Made by a program: the position numbers and the translations under genes. The notes beneath the pieces were generated by a model. The model ran no database searches. It was not told where the DNA came from and saw only the letters and a program-made list of their open reading frames with translations. This document shows, piece by piece, positions 61,593 through 64,000 of a stretch of DNA of 64,000 bases (its first letter is position 1; each line of letters starts with the position of its first letter). Where the stretch lies: NCBI RefSeq assembly GCF_000025185.1, contig NC_013720.1:2046001-2110000 (forward strand), read 5' to 3'. The DNA is from Pirellula staleyi DSM 6068 (GTDB taxonomy: Bacteria > Planctomycetota > Planctomycetia > Pirellulales > Pirellulaceae).

Positions 61593-63866
61593 ATGATGAA
61601 ACGAATCCTTTGGACGACCCTCTCGCTCACCTTTTTGATCGGCTCGCTGCTCTGCTGTCAGCCTGTGGTTTCGGCCGCCGATCCTTCGCCAGCCGACCCG
61701 CTCGATTGGCCCTACTGGCGCGGTCCTGAGTACAACAGCATCTCGCGCGAAACAGGCCTCCCCGACACCTGGGATATCAAAGGTGGCGAGGGGAGCAATC
61801 TGGCCTGGAAGAGCGAAGCCCTCGGCGGCCGCAGCACCCCTGTGGTCCTCCGCGGCAAGATCTACACCATTGTTCGCAACAACCCCGCGACCCCTATCGA
61901 AGGCGAGAAAGTCGTTGCTGCTGATGCTGCCACCGGCGAGATCGTTTGGGAGCGCCCCAACAATGTCTGGAGCAGCGATGTTCCCGATACCCGTGTCGGC
62001 TGGGCCCCTGTTTGCGGCGATCCTGAAACCGGCTACATCTACGCCCTCGGTGCACCGGGCCTATTCCAGTGCCTCAATGGCGAAACGGGCGAAGTCGTTT
62101 GGTCTTCCCCGCTTCATGAAAAACTCGGACTCCTCAGCACCTATGGTGGCCGTACCAACGTTCCGATCGTCGTCGACGATGTCGTGGTCCTCGGCTCGGT
62201 GATCATCGGCTGGGGCGAGATGGCCCGCCCTGCTCACCGCATCATCGGTTTCGATAAAAAAACCGGCGAAATCCGCTGGTTTACGAGCACTCGCCTTCTC
62301 CCTGAAGACACCGTTTACGGCGGTCCCACGGTGGCTGTGTTCAAGGGACAAAAAGTGATCCTCACCGGCAGTGGCGACGGCTGGCTCTATGCCCTGCAGC
62401 CTCAAACCGGCAAGATCGTTTGGGAATATCAGTTCTCGCGTCGTGGTCTCAACGTCAGCCCCACGGTCGATGGCAACGTCATCTACATGGGACATAGCGA
62501 AGAAAACTGGGACGATCCCGAGAACCCCGAGCAGAAGAAAAAAGTCGGCGCAGTGGCCGCGATCGAAGGGACCCTCACCGGCAACGTCACCAAGAGTGGC
62601 GAACTTTGGAAACAGCTCGAAATCGCCACCGGAAAAGGCTCGATCCTGAAAGTCGGCGATCGGCTCTACTGCCCCGATGACGCCGGCAAAATGTTTGTGC
62701 TCGACGCCAAAACCGGCGAACCGATCGGCCGTAAAGTGAGCCTCGGCACCATCCACTTTGCGACCCCCGTCTATGCCGACGGCAAGATCTACCACATGGA
62801 GAAAAATGGTCGCTGGTACATCCTGACTCCCGACGACGAAAAGGGAGTTACCTTCAAGCGCGGCAGCACGATGGGGAACTTCCCCACCGGCGATGAATGC
62901 TGGTCGAGCCCCGTCATCTCGCACGGCCGTGTCTACGTGCAAACCACCGGCGCGCTCTACTGCTTCGAAGACAAAACCAAGACCAAGGGTTCGACCCCTC
63001 GCCCGGAAGTCGAAAAAGAAGCTCCCGTCAGCGAAGACCCGAAGCCCGCTTTGGTGCAAGTGGTCCCCGCTGAAGTGCTCATGTCACCCGGCGAGAAACA
63101 GCAGTTCAAGGTCCGTTTGTTCAACGCCAAAGGCCAACTGCTGAAAGAAACCGCTGCCAGCTTCAAGCTCGATGGTGGTGGAACGATCGGCGACGATGGT
63201 CTCTACACCGCAGCCGCCGATGCCACGCACTCGGCCACCTATGTCACCGCCACTGCCGAAGGGATGACCGGCACCGCTCGCATTCGCATCGTGCCGCCAC
63301 TCCCATGGAAGTTCGATTTCGAAGGGCTGAAAGACGCTCCGATCACCTGGGTCGGTGCTCGCTATCGCCATGTGGTGCGTCAAGTCGATGGGACCACCGT
63401 CCTCGCAAAAATCACCACGATTCCCAAGGGAACCCGCAGTCGCTCGTCGATGGGCCCCTCGAATTTGCACGACTACACCATCCAGGCCGATGTGAAATGT
63501 GCTGTCGTCGATAACAAAGTTCCCGACGTCGGTGTCATTGCCCAAGGCTATACGTTTGAGATGTCGGGCGAGAACAAGTGGCTCCGCATCAACAGCTGGA
63601 TTCCACACGACAAACGCTACTTCGTCAGCAAGGCCTTCGAGTTCGTTCCGAACACCTGGTACACCATGAAGCTGAAGGCGGCCAACGTCGATGGCAAAGC
63701 GGTGCTGCAAGCCAAGCTGTGGGAACGTGGTCAGCCTGAGCCGAGCCAGTGGACCCTCGAGATGACCGATCCAGCTCCCAACACGACTGGCAGCCCTGGT
63801 CTGTTCGGCAATGCGACGAACGCTGAGGTTTACATCGACAATGTCGCAGTTACTCCCAACGAGTAA
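61593..63866 (+). CDS. Secreted PQQ-like propeller protein with Ig-like and LamG-like C-terminal domains
   Basis: A 757-residue exported protein. The signal peptide is residues 1-30 (SLTFLIGSLLCCQPVVSAAD). The propeller spans residues 40-480, opening with LDWPYWRGPEYNSISRETGL and holding repeats such as DAATGEIVWERP, NGETGEVVWSSP, QPQTGKIVWEYQ and DAKTGEPIGRKV. Residues 490-580 look like a BIG2/Ig-like repeat (PAEVLMSPGEKQQFKVRLFN). Residues 585-757 resemble a LamG or 3-keto-disaccharide hydrolase-like jelly roll (LHDYTIQADVKCAVVDNKVP, NTWYTMKLKAANVDGK). It is the longest of four paralogues and may bind glycans. ATGs at 61593 and 61596 are both possible. Confidence 0.92.
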   Translation: MMKRILWTTLSLTFLIGSLLCCQPVVSAADPSPADPLDWPYWRGPEYNSISRETGLPDTWDIKGGEGSNLAWKSEALGGRSTPVVLRGKIYTIVRNNPATPIEGEKVVAADAATGEIVWERPNNVWSSDVPDTRVGWAPVCGDPETGYIYALGAPGLFQCLNGETGEVVWSSPLHEKLGLLSTYGGRTNVPIVVDDVVVLGSVIIGWGEMARPAHRIIGFDKKTGEIRWFTSTRLLPEDTVYGGPTVAVFKGQKVILTGSGDGWLYALQPQTGKIVWEYQFSRRGLNVSPTVDGNVIYMGHSEENWDDPENPEQKKKVGAVAAIEGTLTGNVTKSGELWKQLEIATGKGSILKVGDRLYCPDDAGKMFVLDAKTGEPIGRKVSLGTIHFATPVYADGKIYHMEKNGRWYILTPDDEKGVTFKRGSTMGNFPTGDECWSSPVISHGRVYVQTTGALYCFEDKTKTKGSTPRPEVEKEAPVSEDPKPALVQVVPAEVLMSPGEKQQFKVRLFNAKGQLLKETAASFKLDGGGTIGDDGLYTAAADATHSATYVTATAEGMTGTARIRIVPPLPWKFDFEGLKDAPITWVGARYRHVVRQVDGTTVLAKITTIPKGTRSRSSMGPSNLHDYTIQADVKCAVVDNKVPDVGVIAQGYTFEMSGENKWLRINSWIPHDKRYFVSKAFEFVPNTWYTMKLKAANVDGKAVLQAKLWERGQPEPSQWTLEMTDPAPNTTGSPGLFGNATNAEVYIDNVAVTPNE

Positions 63867-63948
63867 ACTGCTAAAACTATCCCTGCTGCCGTCCCCCGTC
63901 GGTCGGCTGACACCATGAAACTGACGTACTGAAATTGATCGAGCAAGT

Positions 63949-63968
63949 GGAGCTGCCTAGACAGCTCC
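63949..63968 (+). terminator. Hairpin after the last PQQ gene
   Basis: GGAGCTG (63949-63955) pairs with CAGCTCC (63962-63968) about 85 bp downstream of the PQQ gene stop. No strong T-tract follows, so it is a weak terminator candidate. Confidence 0.35.
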
Positions 63969-64000
63969 TGGGCTCGTTTGCAAATCCCCCCGAGGCCTTG

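Noticed and set aside
62061-63059. A 332-codon minus-strand frame
   Set aside because: Antisense to the long PQQ gene; its composition mirrors the propeller repeats.
1-64000. CRISPR arrays, rRNA/tRNA genes, insertion sequences, prophage
   Set aside because: I looked for spaced direct repeats, conserved RNA motifs and transposase or phage domains and saw none.

Overview
The window is ordinary chromosome from a planctomycete, most likely a Pirellulaceae-type organism (my guess is a Pirellula relative; species not established). The evidence is a set of families typical of Planctomycetota: two DUF1549/DUF1553 proteins and a DUF1501 protein, a PVC-type membrane-bound dehydrogenase with a C-terminal cytochrome c domain, four secreted PQQ-like beta-propeller proteins that open with a W-x-x-W/F-R-G-P motif, the small basic protein of the PVC superphylum, and a sigma factor with the long N-terminal extension common in this phylum. 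GC content is high and long antisense open frames are common. I see no rRNA, tRNA, CRISPR array, insertion sequence or prophage.

Layout. 1-7207: a leftward unit of sigma factor, SRPBCC/TIGR01777 reductase, flavin amine-oxidase-like protein, DUF1365 and a cyclopropane/furan fatty-acid type methyltransferase (cut by the window edge). It diverges from a MerR-type regulator with a cobalamin-domain-like C-terminus. The shared 404-bp intergenic region carries tandem 9-bp repeats. This resembles light or singlet-oxygen induced lipid loci of other bacteria and is the best candidate system here. 7.3-13.1 kb: PQQ protein, PVC dehydrogenase, hypothetical secreted protein. 13.2-17.5 kb: a ketosynthase-fold protein lacking all three catalytic residues, a tiny membrane protein and a YgiQ-type radical SAM enzyme. 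17.5-20.5 kb: leftward hpt plus two GT4 glycosyltransferases. 20.7-28.8 kb: esterase, two thioredoxin-fold proteins, a membrane protein, a beta-lactamase/PG-binding/DD-carboxypeptidase fusion, the PVC small basic protein and a PQQ protein. 29.2-31.9 kb: leftward hydrolase, a NifS-fold protein without its catalytic cysteine, and a pilin-like peptide.

32.4-41.6 kb: LamG-containing DUF1549/1553 protein, a REC-GGDEF-CBS protein, a thioesterase, and the DUF1501 + DUF1549/1553 pair. 41.6-46.9 kb: leftward FHA/membrane/DUF1499 genes diverging from rarA and a membrane protein. 47-51.5 kb: MFS transporter, dihydroorotase, PQQ protein. 51.5-57 kb: a gluzincin-LRR protein, a creatininase, an RlmI-like methyltransferase, a HisA-like protein and a hemerythrin-like protein. 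57.0-58.1 kb is an AT-richer stretch of about 1 kb with no gene I can support. 58-63.9 kb: a lipoprotein coupled to a large secreted protein, a cupin, and a long PQQ protein.

Much of the window is secreted, periplasmic or envelope-related (PQQ propellers, c-type cytochrome domains, peptidoglycan enzymes, metalloprotease). Start codons were moved from the longest frame to internal ATG/GTG positions where a Shine-Dalgarno sequence, a signal peptide or the family's length favoured it.
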